A DNA stretch of 64,000 nt from Clostridiaceae bacterium (GCA_902362725.1 CABIXM010000003.1:124001-188000), one strand, 5' to 3'; positions 7,605-17,531 are shown, counted from the stretch's first letter. Program-made: numbers and translations. Notes: generated by a model from the sequence alone, not told the origin.

Positions 7605-8540
7605 ATGACAAAGTTAACAGACATCATGAACGAGCGCATGGCGCTGTCTTTCGAGGTTTTCCCGCCGAAGACTGAGAAGGGTATGGAGAATCTTCCGGGC
7701 ACGATCGAGCATCTGTGCAAGTATCAGCCGGATTACATTTCCTGTACATACGGCGCAGGCGGCGGAAATGTAGGAGCAAACCGCGAAGTATGTCAGATGA
7801 TTAAGAACGCTGGCACTACACCGGTTACCCACTTTACTGTAATCAAGAATACCAAGGAAGGCATGAAGGATCAGCTGCAGCAGTACCTGAACGAGGGCGT
7901 AGATCATGTTCTGGCTCTCCGTGGAGATATTCCGCTGGGCGAGACCACTACCTGTGGTGATTTCCAGTATGCTACAGACCTTGTAAAGTTTGTACGTGAT
8001 GAGTTCGGCGATAAGTTTGAGATCGCTGTAGCAGGTTCCCCGGAGGGACACATCGCATGCAGAAGCCTGGAGTCCGATATCGCGGTTCTGAAGCAGAAGC
8101 AGGACAACGGTGCTGACTACATCATGACTCAGCTTTGCTGGGATATGGAGCAGTTCAAGTACTGGCTGGACGCTATCTACTCCGCTGGTGTTACCATGCC
8201 GGTAGACGTAGGAGTTATGCCGATTCTGGATCAGGCAGCTACCATCAATATGGCACTGTCCCGCAACGGCTGTGTAATGGATCACGAGCTGTGCAAGATT
8301 ATTTCCCAGAACTGGCTGTTCCCGAACCCGTTCGCAGCTAAGGACGCTGAGGGCAAGCCGTTCGATATGTTCTATGATGACAAGGTTAAGAGATTCCGCG
8401 AGGCAGGAATCGAGTACACCATCAAGCAGATCGATACCTATCGTTCTCTGGGTGTAAACGGTATCCATCTGTACGCTCTGAACAAGTGGAAAGATGTATC
8501 CGAGATCATCGACCGCGCAGGTCTGAAGACTTTAATCTAG
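7605..8540 (+). CDS. metF: 5,10-methylenetetrahydrofolate reductase
   Basis: 311 residues, a single TIM barrel of the MetF family (SFEVFPPKTEKGMENL at the N terminus, TYGAGGG and ALRGDIP in the middle). It reduces methylene-THF to methyl-THF, the methyl donor for AcsE. The ATG at 7605 is preferred because GGAGG lies 9 nt upstream; a TTG three codons earlier sits inside that site. Many acetogens have metV next to metF; no metV, fhs, fchA or folD is present here, so those would be elsewhere. The electron donor cannot be judged from this subunit alone. Confidence 0.92.
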   Translation: MTKLTDIMNERMALSFEVFPPKTEKGMENLPGTIEHLCKYQPDYISCTYGAGGGNVGANREVCQMIKNAGTTPVTHFTVIKNTKEGMKDQLQQYLNEGVDHVLALRGDIPLGETTTCGDFQYATDLVKFVRDEFGDKFEIAVAGSPEGHIACRSLESDIAVLKQKQDNGADYIMTQLCWDMEQFKYWLDAIYSAGVTMPVDVGVMPILDQAATINMALSRNGCVMDHELCKIISQNWLFPNPFAAKDAEGKPFDMFYDDKVKRFREAGIEYTIKQIDTYRSLGVNGIHLYALNKWKDVSEIIDRAGLKTLI

Positions 8541-8616
8541 TTACTTAAAATTGATTATTAAAATTGCGGGTGGGGCACAAACCTGCCCGCGGTAAAAGGC
8601 AGGAGAGAACAAAGAT

Positions 8617-9390
8617 ATGCCACATACAATTGCCGTAGCCGGAAAAGGCGGTGTGGGAAAAACTACACTTACAGGACTTTTAATTGAATACCTGTGCCAG
8701 AAGAAGCAGGGACCTGTTCTGGCTGTAGATGCAGATGCCAATTCCAATCTGAACGAGGTACTGGGCGTGGAGGCTGCTCCGACCCTGGGCGAGATTCGTG
8801 AGGAGATTGCAAAGGCAGAGACAGCGGGTTCCAACCCGATTCCGAAGGGAATGTCCAAGCAGGATTACGCGGAGCTCAAATTCGGAGAAGCGCTTTCCGA
8901 GCAGGACGATTATGATTTGCTGGTGATGGGTCACACACAGGGAAAGGGATGCTATTGCTTCGTCAACGGGCTCCTGACGACCCAGATTGCAAGATATGCC
9001 AAGAATTACAAATATATAGTAGTAGACAATGAAGCGGGAATGGAGCACATCAGCCGCGGAATTCTTCCGTCGGTAGATACCATTATTCTGGTCAGCGACT
9101 GCTCACGCAGAGGCGTGCAGGCGGTAGGACGTATCGCAAAGCTGATTCCGGAATGTGGACTGAAGCCCAAGTCCGTAGGACTGATTATCAATCGCGCTCC
9201 GGGTGGAGTGCTGAATGCGGGAACGAAAGAAGAGATCGAAAAACAGGGCCTTCATCTGCTGGGCGTCGTTCCTCAGGACGAGCAGGTGTTTGAGTATGAC
9301 TGTGACGGCGTGCCCACAGTAAAGCTTCCGGAGGATTCTCCGGTCCGCAAGGCGCTGTACAGTATTATTGACCAGTTGGATCTTTCATAA
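8617..9390 (+). CDS. cooC: CooC-type nickel insertion ATPase (CODH maturation)
   Basis: 257 residues, MinD/SIMIBI class. The deviant Walker A AGKGGVGKTT is at the N terminus, and C112-x-C114 (GKGCYCF) matches the Ni/Zn-binding CxC of Carboxydothermus CooC1. ATP-driven dimer changes load nickel into the C-cluster of CODH. It lies directly upstream of acsA, 37 bp apart, so the CODH is its probable client; a second CooC precedes acsB. Confidence 0.92.
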   Translation: MPHTIAVAGKGGVGKTTLTGLLIEYLCQKKQGPVLAVDADANSNLNEVLGVEAAPTLGEIREEIAKAETAGSNPIPKGMSKQDYAELKFGEALSEQDDYDLLVMGHTQGKGCYCFVNGLLTTQIARYAKNYKYIVVDNEAGMEHISRGILPSVDTIILVSDCSRRGVQAVGRIAKLIPECGLKPKSVGLIINRAPGGVLNAGTKEEIEKQGLHLLGVVPQDEQVFEYDCDGVPTVKLPEDSPVRKALYSIIDQLDLS

Positions 9391-9427
9391 TAAATTTATG
9401 AAAATAAAAAAAGGTAGGAGGTTTATA

Positions 9428-11320
9428 ATGGGAGATTTAAAGTTGACAACGGTGGAGGAAATGGAAGCCGCAACAGCCAGACTTCTGGAGACAGGAGCAA
9501 AGGTAGGTGCTGATGCCTGGCAGCTTCGTGTGAAGAACCAGACGCCGCACTGTAAGTTTGGTGAGCAGGGTGTCTGCTGCCGAATCTGTGCTATGGGACC
9601 GTGCCGTATTACACCGAAGGCACCGAGAGGTATCTGCGGATGTGACGTACATGGTATCGTAGGACGTAACTATCTGAAATTCACAGCAGGCGGAGCAGCT
9701 ACACACTCTGACCATGGCCGTGAGATCTGCCACACCCTGTATGCTGCACAGCCGGACGGAGCTTACAAGGTAAAGGATCCGGAGAAGCTGATCCGCATCG
9801 CGAAGGAGTGGGGCGTAGAGACCGAGGGTAAGGATATCTACGATCTGGCTCATGAGATGGCAGAGACAGCTCTGATGGAGTATGGTAAGCCCTTCGGCGT
9901 ACAGAGATGGCTGAAGAGAGCTCCGGAGCATACCCAGAAGCTGTGGCATGACGCTGAGATCGAGCCGAGAGCCATTGACCGAGAGGTAGCTACTTCCTTA
10001 CATATGACTCATATGGGATGTTCTTCCAAGCCGGAGGCACTGGTTCGTCAGTCCTTGAGAGCAGGTCTGGCTGACGGCTGGGGCGGATCCATGTGCGGAA
10101 CCGAGTTCTCCGACGTACTGTTCGGAACTCCGAAGCCCATCGATACCGAGGCAAACCTGGGCGTTATGAACGCTGACAATGTAAACATCGTAGTACACGG
10201 ACATGATCCGTCACTGTCTGAGATGGTCTGTGAGTACGCAGACGATCCGGAGATGATCGCATATGCAAAGAGCATGGGCGCAAAGGGAATCACCGTATCC
10301 GGTGTATGCTGTACCTCCAACGAGGTAGCTATGCGTCGCGGTATTCCGATGGCAGGTAACTTCCTGCAGCAGGAGAACGTAGTTCTGACAGGCGCATGTG
10401 AGGCTATCGTTGTAGACGTGCAGTGTATCTTCCCGGCACTCGGCCCCCTGAGCAAGTGCTTCCATACCAAGTTTATCACCACTTCTCCCATCGCGCAGAT
10501 GCCGGATTCCGATTACATCCGTTTTGATGTAGGAACCGCTGCAGAGAAGGCAAAGCAGATTGTTAAGATTGCATGTGAGAACTTCAAGAACCGTAAGCCG
10601 GATCTGGTATATATTCCGGATATGAAGCAGAAGGCAACCGTTGGATACTCTCTGGAGGCTCTGGTAAAGACTCTGGATGGTGTAACCAACTCCCAGGTAG
10701 ATGTAACAGGTACCACCAAGCCGCTTATCGAGTGTATCACCTCGGGTGTTATCCGTGGTGCAGTCGCTATGGTAGGCTGTAACAACCCGAAGATTCGCCC
10801 GGACTACGCGCATATCGAGCTGATGAAGAAACTGATTGCCAACGATATCGTAGTGGTAGCATCCGGATGTTCCGCACAGGCAGCAGCAAAGGCTGGTCTG
10901 ATGGACAAGGCAGCAAAGGATCTCTGCGGCGCCGGTCTGAAGAGAGTATGTGAGCTGGCAGACATCCCGCCGGTACTTCACATGGGCTCCTGTGTAGATA
11001 TCAGCCGTATGATGGTTCTGGTAGCAGAGCTGGCCAAGGATTCCGGACTGAATATTTCTCAGCTTCCGGTTGTAGGCTGTGCTCCGGAGTGGATGTCTGA
11101 GAAGGCTGTTTCCATCGGTAACTACGTAGTAGCAACCGGTATCGATACCTTCCTGGGCGTTGACCCGTATGTAGCCGGTTCTTCCGAGATGGGTCAGTGG
11201 CTGACTGAGGGCGTTCGTGACTGGGTTGAAGCAGCTTATACGGTTGAGACAGACATCGAGAAGCTGGTTGACAAGATGATCGACCGTATCGAGGAGAAGA
11301 GAACCGCACTGGGAATCTAA
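9428..11320 (+). CDS. acsA: carbon monoxide dehydrogenase catalytic subunit
   Basis: 630 residues, the size of Ni-CODH (CooS/AcsA). It interconverts CO and CO2 at the Ni-4Fe-4S C-cluster and, in acetogens, passes CO to ACS. Cysteines for the D- and B-clusters appear in the N-terminal segment HCKFGEQGVCCRICAMGPC and RGICGCDVHG. Later C-cluster segments include VSGVCCTSNE, MVGCNNPK and VASGCSAQ. The frame is open 60 bases further upstream, but ATG 9428 has AGGAGG at ideal spacing. It is flanked by one CooC on each side. Confidence 0.95.
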   Translation: MGDLKLTTVEEMEAATARLLETGAKVGADAWQLRVKNQTPHCKFGEQGVCCRICAMGPCRITPKAPRGICGCDVHGIVGRNYLKFTAGGAATHSDHGREICHTLYAAQPDGAYKVKDPEKLIRIAKEWGVETEGKDIYDLAHEMAETALMEYGKPFGVQRWLKRAPEHTQKLWHDAEIEPRAIDREVATSLHMTHMGCSSKPEALVRQSLRAGLADGWGGSMCGTEFSDVLFGTPKPIDTEANLGVMNADNVNIVVHGHDPSLSEMVCEYADDPEMIAYAKSMGAKGITVSGVCCTSNEVAMRRGIPMAGNFLQQENVVLTGACEAIVVDVQCIFPALGPLSKCFHTKFITTSPIAQMPDSDYIRFDVGTAAEKAKQIVKIACENFKNRKPDLVYIPDMKQKATVGYSLEALVKTLDGVTNSQVDVTGTTKPLIECITSGVIRGAVAMVGCNNPKIRPDYAHIELMKKLIANDIVVVASGCSAQAAAKAGLMDKAAKDLCGAGLKRVCELADIPPVLHMGSCVDISRMMVLVAELAKDSGLNISQLPVVGCAPEWMSEKAVSIGNYVVATGIDTFLGVDPYVAGSSEMGQWLTEGVRDWVEAAYTVETDIEKLVDKMIDRIEEKRTALGI

Positions 11321-11362
11321 TCCGGATAAAAAGAGTAAAGAAAGAACCGGAGGGAATAGAAC

Positions 11363-12130
11363 GTGAAAATTGCAATTACCGGAAAGGGCGGAGTCGGAAA
11401 GACGACCTTTGCAGCCACCCTTGCAAGATTATATGCGGAGGAGGGATGTACAGTTCTGGCAGCCGATGTGGATCCGGACGCGAATTTAGGTCTGGCGCTC
11501 GGTTTTCCGGAGGAGGTTCTGGACTCGATTGTTCCGATTTCCAAGATGAGAAAGCTCATCGAGGAACGGACAGGGGTAGGCCCCGGAAATGCCATGTACA
11601 CGCTGAATCCCAAGGTGGATGATATCCCGGATACCTACAGCAAGACCTACAACGGAGTCAAGCTCCTGACGCTGGGTACTGTAGAGACCGGAGGGGGCGG
11701 CTGTGTCTGCCCCGAGCATGTGATGCTGAAGCGGATCTTAAGCTACTTAAGTCTTCGGAGCAAGGACGTGGTTATCATGGACATGGAAGCAGGCCTGGAG
11801 CACCTGGGCCGCGGTACCTGCGAAGGTATGGAGCAGTTTGTGGTAGTCATCGAACCCGGAGCGCGAAGCATTCAGACCTATAAGAATGTAAAACGGCTGG
11901 CCCATGACCTGGGAATTCAGACCGTTCGCGTAGTAGCCAACAAAGTCCGCGGAGCAGAGGATGAGGAGTTCATCCGCTCGAAGATCCCGGCAGAGGATTT
12001 ACTTGGATTTATTCATTACAACCCGGAAGTGATAGATGCGGACCGGCAGGGCAAATCCCCCTACGATGTAAGCAAGTCCGCAAAGGAGGAGATCCGGAAG
12101 ATTAAGGAAATCCTCGATCAATCGAATTAA
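11363..12130 (+). CDS. acsF: CooC/AcsF-type ATPase, probable ACS nickel insertase
   Basis: 255 residues with GTG start and a CCGGAGGG ribosome binding site. It has the deviant Walker A TGKGGVGKTT and a CxC at C114 and C116 (GGGGCVCPEH), so it belongs to the same family as the upstream CooC but is clearly diverged. AcsF in acetogens activates acetyl-CoA synthase by supplying nickel to cluster A. It ends 19 bp before acsB, which favours that assignment over CODH; the choice between CooC and AcsF roles is inference. Confidence 0.88.
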   Translation: MKIAITGKGGVGKTTFAATLARLYAEEGCTVLAADVDPDANLGLALGFPEEVLDSIVPISKMRKLIEERTGVGPGNAMYTLNPKVDDIPDTYSKTYNGVKLLTLGTVETGGGGCVCPEHVMLKRILSYLSLRSKDVVIMDMEAGLEHLGRGTCEGMEQFVVVIEPGARSIQTYKNVKRLAHDLGIQTVRVVANKVRGAEDEEFIRSKIPAEDLLGFIHYNPEVIDADRQGKSPYDVSKSAKEEIRKIKEILDQSN

Positions 12131-12149
12131 AATTTGGAGGTAAAATACC

Positions 12150-14279
12150 GTGACATTATTTGATAGAGTATTCGGCGGCAACGACGCAGTTTACGGACTG
12201 ACCGAGGCTGCTATCGACGGCGCAATCGCACAGTACGGAGAAGATGCGGCAGTATCTTTCCCGGACACTGCATACAGCCTTCCCTGCTACTATGCCGTAA
12301 CAGGAAGCAAGGTTACCAACCTGAAAGAACTGAAGGCAGCTCTGGGAGTTGTAAAAACTCTGATGACCAGAGAGAAGAGACTGAACGACGCATTCATGAG
12401 CGGTGTTGCAACAGCTCTGTGCGCAGAGTTCATCGAGGTACTGAAGTACATGAACGGCGCAAAGCCGTACGAGGAGCCCTGCTACGGACATCTGGCAGAC
12501 GCTATCATCCGTGAGCTGGGTGTACCCCTTGTAACCGGCGATATCCCGGGCGTAGCTGTTATCCTGGGAAGCGCTCCTTCTACAGAAGAAGCAGTAGAGC
12601 TGGTTAAGAGCTATCAGGCACAGGGCTGTCTGGTTACTCTGGTAGGCGGTGTTATCGATCAGTGCGTAGAGGCAGGCCTGAACATGGGCAACGCCGTACG
12701 TATCGTACCGCTTGGCAAGGACGTAACCGCAGTAATCCACGTCGTATCTGTAGCGCTTCGTGCGGCTCTGATCTTCGGTAACGTAACACCGGGCGACGCA
12801 GGCGCGCTGATGAAGTACACCATGGACCGTGTACCGGCGTTCGTAAATGCGTTCAAGCCGCTGGATGATGTTATTGTAGCTTGTGGTGCAGGCGCAATCG
12901 CTCTTGGTTTCCCGGTAGTCACCAACGAGACCGAGAACATCTTCCGTGTACCGAAGAGCCTGATCGTTCAGGAGGACGTATCCAAGTTCAACGCTACTTC
13001 TATTGAAGCAAGAGATATTAAGATTAAGGTTACCAAGATCGATATCCCGGTTTCCTTCGCATCCGCATTCGAGGGCGAGATTATCCGCCGCGGCGATATG
13101 CAGGTAGAGTTCGACGGTTCCCGTGTGGACTGCTTCGAGCTGGTTGAGGCAAAGGACGCGTCTGAGGTTGAGGACCACAAGATCGAAGTAATCGGACCGG
13201 ACTTCGACGAGTTCGAGGTAGGCAGCAAGCACAGCATCGGCTACGTGGTAGAGGTTGCCGGCAAGAGCATGCAGGCTGACTTTGAGCCGGTATTCGAGCG
13301 TAAGTTCCATAACTACCTGAACTGCATCGAGGGTGTTATGCATACTGGTCAGCGTGATATGATTCGTATCCGTGTAAGCAAGAACGCTTTCGACGCAGGC
13401 TTCCGTGCAAAGCACATCGGTGAGGTTCTGTACGCAAGAATTAAGAATGAGTTTGACGCAGTTGTAGATAAGTGTCAGGTTAAGGTTATCACCGATCCGG
13501 AGCTGTGTACCAAGATGCGTCATGAGACTGCTATCCCGCTGTTTGACAAGCGTGACGACCGTCTGGCTACTCTGACTGACGAGTCTGTAGACGTATACTA
13601 CAGCTGTATCATGTGCCAGGCATTCTCCCCGTCCCACGTATGCGTGGTTACTCCGGAGCGTCTGGGTCTGTGCGGTGCCGTTTCATGGCTGGACGCAAAG
13701 GCTACCAACGAGCTGGATCCCCAGGGACCCTGCCAGGTTATCACCAAAGAGAAGCCCATCGATGAGAGAATCGGTGAGTACGAGGATGTCAATGAGGCGG
13801 TTAAGCTTTACTCCCAGGGTGCTCTGGAAGAGGTTTCCCTGTACTCCATCATGGAGAAGCCGATGACCTCCTGCGGATGCTTCGAGTGTATCTGTGGTAT
13901 CGAGCCGTTCTCCAACGGTGTTGTTATCACCAACCGTGAGTACGCAGGCATGACTCCGCTGGGAATGACCTTCTCCGAGCTGGCAAGTATGACCGGTGGT
14001 GGAGTTCAGACACCTGGATTCATGGGACATGGAAAGCACTTCATCTCTTCCAAGAAGTTTATGAAGGCTGAGGGCGGAATCGAGCGTATCGTATGGATGC
14101 CCAAGGAGCTGAAGGAGTCCGTAGCAGAACGTCTCAATGAGACAGCAAAAGATCTCTACGGAATTGACAACTTTACCGATATGATCGGTGACGAGACTAT
14201 CGCAGAGGATCCGGAAACATTGCTGGCATTCCTTACAGAAAAAGGACATCCGGCACTTGGCATGGACCCGATGATGTAG
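12150..14279 (+). CDS. acsB: CO-methylating acetyl-CoA synthase, copy 1
   Basis: 709 residues, GTG start after TTGGAGG. ACS joins CO, the methyl group from the corrinoid protein and CoA at cluster A. Cluster A ligands are all present: C486, C489, C498 and C508 (CIMC ... HVC ... GLC) hold the cubane, and C575-G-C577 binds the distal nickel. The length is that of bacterial acetogen AcsB with the N-terminal CODH-contact domain. It is the operon copy, between acsF and acsD; another copy is encoded about 7 kb downstream. Confidence 0.95.
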   Translation: MTLFDRVFGGNDAVYGLTEAAIDGAIAQYGEDAAVSFPDTAYSLPCYYAVTGSKVTNLKELKAALGVVKTLMTREKRLNDAFMSGVATALCAEFIEVLKYMNGAKPYEEPCYGHLADAIIRELGVPLVTGDIPGVAVILGSAPSTEEAVELVKSYQAQGCLVTLVGGVIDQCVEAGLNMGNAVRIVPLGKDVTAVIHVVSVALRAALIFGNVTPGDAGALMKYTMDRVPAFVNAFKPLDDVIVACGAGAIALGFPVVTNETENIFRVPKSLIVQEDVSKFNATSIEARDIKIKVTKIDIPVSFASAFEGEIIRRGDMQVEFDGSRVDCFELVEAKDASEVEDHKIEVIGPDFDEFEVGSKHSIGYVVEVAGKSMQADFEPVFERKFHNYLNCIEGVMHTGQRDMIRIRVSKNAFDAGFRAKHIGEVLYARIKNEFDAVVDKCQVKVITDPELCTKMRHETAIPLFDKRDDRLATLTDESVDVYYSCIMCQAFSPSHVCVVTPERLGLCGAVSWLDAKATNELDPQGPCQVITKEKPIDERIGEYEDVNEAVKLYSQGALEEVSLYSIMEKPMTSCGCFECICGIEPFSNGVVITNREYAGMTPLGMTFSELASMTGGGVQTPGFMGHGKHFISSKKFMKAEGGIERIVWMPKELKESVAERLNETAKDLYGIDNFTDMIGDETIAEDPETLLAFLTEKGHPALGMDPMM

Positions 14280-14303
14280 TATAATATGTAAGATAATTGG
14301 TTT

Positions 14304-14330
14304 ACGCATAGGGGCTGTGCCCCTATGCGT
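14304..14330 (+). other. strong stem-loop between acsB and acsD
   Basis: A perfect 12-bp GC-rich stem (14304-14315 with 14319-14330) with a 3-nt TGT loop, followed by TAAAACC rather than a T run. It is unlikely to be a full terminator because acsD-acsC-acsE follow without a visible promoter. It may be a 3' stabiliser, a processing site or a partial attenuator setting ACS versus CoFeSP levels. Confidence 0.85.
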
Positions 14331-14365
14331 TAAAACCACGTAAAGGACAAGGAGGTAACTAAGAA

Positions 14366-15307
14366 ATGCCGTTTACTGGAAAATCAGGAAAATTCAACGC
14401 TGCTATCCGTACCGTAGAAATCGGAACCGGAGATAAGGCAGTGAAGCTTGGCGGAGAGAATGTACTGCCGTTTTATACATTCGACGCGCCGATCGAGAAT
14501 GCACCGAAGATTGGAGTTCTGATTACAGACATGGGTCTGGAGAATGAAGTTGCAGGAATCAAGGACTACTATGCAGGTGCTACAACTTTTGCAGAGATTG
14601 CAAAGAAAGCCGAAGAAATGCCTGGAGCAGATTTCGTTGTTCTCCGCTTTGAGGGAGCGGATCCGAATGGCGAAAACCGTTCCGTTGAGGATTGCGTAGC
14701 TATCGCGAAAGAGGTTGGCGACGCGATCACAGCTCCTCTTGTAATTGAGGGATGTAAGAATGTAGAGAAGGATGCAGAGCTTTTCTCCAAGGTTGCAGAA
14801 GCGCTTCAGGGAAAGAACGTACTGATCCTGTCCGCAAGAGAAGAGAACTACAAGGCAGTTGCAGCAGCAGCTGGTCTTGCTTACGGCCAGAAGGTCGGAG
14901 CAGAGTCTGCCGTAGATATCAACCTTGCAAAGCAGCTGAACGTGCTGATCGGACAGCTGGGCGTAGATCAGGCTAACGTTGTCATGAACGTAGGTTCCGC
15001 AGCAGCCGGATACGGTTTCGAGTACGTAGTTTCCACTATGGACCGTGTAAAGGCAGCAGCTCTGGCTCAGGGTGATGTACAGCTTCAGATGCCGATTATG
15101 ACACCGGTAGCTGACGAGGCATGGAATGTAAAAGAGGCTATGGCTTCCGAAGCAGATATGCCGGAGTGGGGATCCCAGGAAGAGCGTGGAATTGATATGG
15201 AAGTTGAGACAGCCGCAGCAGTACTGGCATCCGGCTCCAATGCAGTAATTTTGAAACATCCGACCTCGGTTGCAACGATTTCAAAATTAATTAAAGCACT
15301 GGTTTAA
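14366..15307 (+). CDS. acsD: corrinoid iron-sulfur protein, small subunit
   Basis: 313 residues, the usual AcsD/CdhD length. It forms a TIM barrel that, with AcsC, holds the corrinoid and carries the methyl group from AcsE to ACS. The N-terminal stretch with VEIGTGDKAVKLGGENVLPFY and the later LNVLIGQLGVDQ are typical of the family. RBS AAGGAGG. Position between acsB and acsC agrees. Confidence 0.93.
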   Translation: MPFTGKSGKFNAAIRTVEIGTGDKAVKLGGENVLPFYTFDAPIENAPKIGVLITDMGLENEVAGIKDYYAGATTFAEIAKKAEEMPGADFVVLRFEGADPNGENRSVEDCVAIAKEVGDAITAPLVIEGCKNVEKDAELFSKVAEALQGKNVLILSAREENYKAVAAAAGLAYGQKVGAESAVDINLAKQLNVLIGQLGVDQANVVMNVGSAAAGYGFEYVVSTMDRVKAAALAQGDVQLQMPIMTPVADEAWNVKEAMASEADMPEWGSQEERGIDMEVETAAAVLASGSNAVILKHPTSVATISKLIKALV

Positions 15308-15331
15308 TCGAGGAAGGAGGAGAAATTTACC

Positions 15332-16684
15332 ATGGCATTAAAAGGCTTGGATATTTTTAAATTAACACCGAAGACAAACTGTAAGGAGTGCGGAAGCCCG
15401 ACCTGTATGGCATTTGCTATGAAGGTTGCTCAGGGCGCTGTAGAACTCAGCAAGTGTCCGCATATGTCCGAAGAAGCGCTGGCTACTCTGTCAGAGGCAA
15501 CTGCTCCGCCCATGAAGACCATCAAGGTTGGTACCGGCGAGGCTGAGTACACACTGGGCGGCGAGACCGTTCTCTGCCGTCATGAGAAGACCTTTGTAAG
15601 CAAGCCGAGATACGCAGTATCCATCTGCAGCGCGGATGAGGATATCGACGCGAAGCTCGAGGCAGCTAAGAAGGTTGATTACGACCGTATCGGCGAGCGT
15701 ATGCACGTTGAGATGCTGTATCTGTCCTACTGTGCGGATAAGGGCGTTGATGCTTATGTGGAGCTGATTAAGAAGGCAGCTGACTGCGGCAAGACGCTGG
15801 TACTTGACTGTACCGATGTTGAGGCAGCTAAGGCAGCTCTGGCAGTATGCAAGGACGCGAAGCCGGTTCTGGATGGCGCAGACGCTTCCAACTACGAGGC
15901 TATGAGCGCTGTCGCTACTGAGGCAGGCGTTATTCTGGGCGTTCGCGGCGCAGACATCAACGAGCTCTATGATACCACAGCAGCTCTTGAGAAGCTGGGC
16001 AATAAGAACCTGGTACTGAATGTAGGTACTGCTTCTGTTAAGGACGCGTTTGCTACCACCGTACAGATTCGTCGCGCGGCTCTGAAGGATCAGAACAGAA
16101 CCTTCGGTTATCCCTCCATCGTTAACGTAGGAGCACTGGCTGCCGGAGATCCGACCATGCAGGCAGCTCTTGTTTCACTGTTTACTGTAAAATACGGTTC
16201 CATCATCGTTATGGAAGGCATGGACTATGCACAGGCTCTGCCGCTGTATGGTCTGCGCCAGAATGTATTTACCGACCCGCAGAAGCCCATGAAGGTTGAG
16301 CCGGGCATCTACCCGCTGAACGGCGGCGATGAGAATTCCGTATGTCTGACCACTGTAGACTTCGCTCTGACCTACTTCGTAGTATCCGGCGAGCTGGAGC
16401 GTTCCGGCGTTCCCTGCAACCTGATCATCAACGACGCAGGCGGACTTTCCGTACTGACTGCTTGGGCAGCTGGTAAGCTTTCTTCTACCTCTGTATCCAA
16501 GTTCATCCAGGAGAACGTAGAGCCGAAGGTTAAGTGCAGAAAGCTGATCATCCCCGGAAAGGTAGCAGTTCTGAAGGGCGATATCGAGGCGAAGCTGCCG
16601 GGCTGGGAAGTTATCGTAGCCCCCAACGAGGCAGTACAGCTTGTGAAGTTCCTGAAGGATCTGCAGGCTAACGGCGAGATCTAA
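15332..16684 (+). CDS. acsC: corrinoid iron-sulfur protein, large subunit
   Basis: 450 residues. The N-terminal 4Fe-4S domain has C17, C20, C25 and C42, the same positions as in Moorella AcsC; this cluster is needed for reductive activation of cob(II)amide. A TIM barrel and a C-terminal corrinoid-binding domain (ending near LIIPGKVAVLKGDIE) follow. It starts 24 bp after acsD with a strong AAGGAGGAG site. Its reactivator (RACo type) is encoded separately at 28 kb. Confidence 0.94.
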   Translation: MALKGLDIFKLTPKTNCKECGSPTCMAFAMKVAQGAVELSKCPHMSEEALATLSEATAPPMKTIKVGTGEAEYTLGGETVLCRHEKTFVSKPRYAVSICSADEDIDAKLEAAKKVDYDRIGERMHVEMLYLSYCADKGVDAYVELIKKAADCGKTLVLDCTDVEAAKAALAVCKDAKPVLDGADASNYEAMSAVATEAGVILGVRGADINELYDTTAALEKLGNKNLVLNVGTASVKDAFATTVQIRRAALKDQNRTFGYPSIVNVGALAAGDPTMQAALVSLFTVKYGSIIVMEGMDYAQALPLYGLRQNVFTDPQKPMKVEPGIYPLNGGDENSVCLTTVDFALTYFVVSGELERSGVPCNLIINDAGGLSVLTAWAAGKLSSTSVSKFIQENVEPKVKCRKLIIPGKVAVLKGDIEAKLPGWEVIVAPNEAVQLVKFLKDLQANGEI

Positions 16685-16713
16685 TTATTTTATAATAAAA
16701 GGAGAACAAAACT

Positions 16714-17502
16714 ATGGCAAAATTTGTTACCATCGGTGAGAGACTTTCCACCACAGCACCGGCTGTAAATAAGGCATTTTCCGAGAGAGATCCGGAGCCG
16801 ATCCTGAAGAGAGCAAAGCAGCAGCTGGACGCAGGCGCTACATACCTGGACGTTAATATCGGACCGGCTGAGAATGACGGACCGGAGCTGATGAAGTGGG
16901 CCGTTGAGCTGCTTCAGGGCAACTTCGACAACGTTCCGCTGGCACTGGATACTTCCAACGTAGCAGCTATCGAGGCTGGTATCTCTGTATACAACCGTGC
17001 AAAGGGTAAGCCCATCGTTAACTCCGCTGACGCTTCTGGAAGACTGGAGTACGTTGACCTGGCAGCAGCTAACGACGCTATCGTTATCGCTCTGTGCAAC
17101 GGCGAGGGAATCGCTAAGGACAACGACGAGCGTATGATGTACATGCAGACTCTGATGGAGAGAGGCATGGAGCATGGTATGGACGTTGCTGAGGATATGT
17201 GGTTTGACCCGTTATTCCTGGTTATCAAGGGAATGCAGGACAAGCAGATGCAGGTTCTGGAGTTTATCAAGATGATCTCCGACATGGGCATGAAGTCCAC
17301 CGGCGGTCTGTCCAATAACTCCAACGGTATGCCGAAGCACATCCGTCCGATCATGGACTCCGCTATGGTAGCTATGGCTATGATGAACGGTCTGACCTCC
17401 GCTATCGTAAACCCGAACGACTTAAGACTGATGGAGACCATCAAGTCCTGCGATATCATCAAGAACAACAATCTGTACGCAGATTCTTATCTTGAGGTTT
17501 AA
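16714..17502 (+). CDS. acsE: methyltetrahydrofolate:corrinoid iron-sulfur protein methyltransferase
   Basis: 262 residues, the length of AcsE/MeTr. It transfers the methyl of methyl-THF to Co(I) of AcsC/AcsD. The pterin-binding barrel shows AGATYLDVNIGP and LALDTSN, as in the DHPS-like methyltransferases. It is the last gene of the operon; a strong terminator lies 29 bp after the stop. Confidence 0.94.
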   Translation: MAKFVTIGERLSTTAPAVNKAFSERDPEPILKRAKQQLDAGATYLDVNIGPAENDGPELMKWAVELLQGNFDNVPLALDTSNVAAIEAGISVYNRAKGKPIVNSADASGRLEYVDLAAANDAIVIALCNGEGIAKDNDERMMYMQTLMERGMEHGMDVAEDMWFDPLFLVIKGMQDKQMQVLEFIKMISDMGMKSTGGLSNNSNGMPKHIRPIMDSAMVAMAMMNGLTSAIVNPNDLRLMETIKSCDIIKNNNLYADSYLEV

Positions 17503-17531
17503 TTCGGATTCGAAGTCGAATAAGAGCTTAA

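Noticed and set aside
7614..8468. Open frame antisense to metF, and similar long ones over acsA, acsD and the OYE gene
   Set aside because: They lie fully inside well-supported genes on the other strand and have no signals of their own.
12156..13637. Long open frame of 493 codons antisense to acsB
   Set aside because: It mirrors codon bias of the sense gene, is rich in Cys, Tyr and Leu with no family motif or binding site, and the sense gene is certain.
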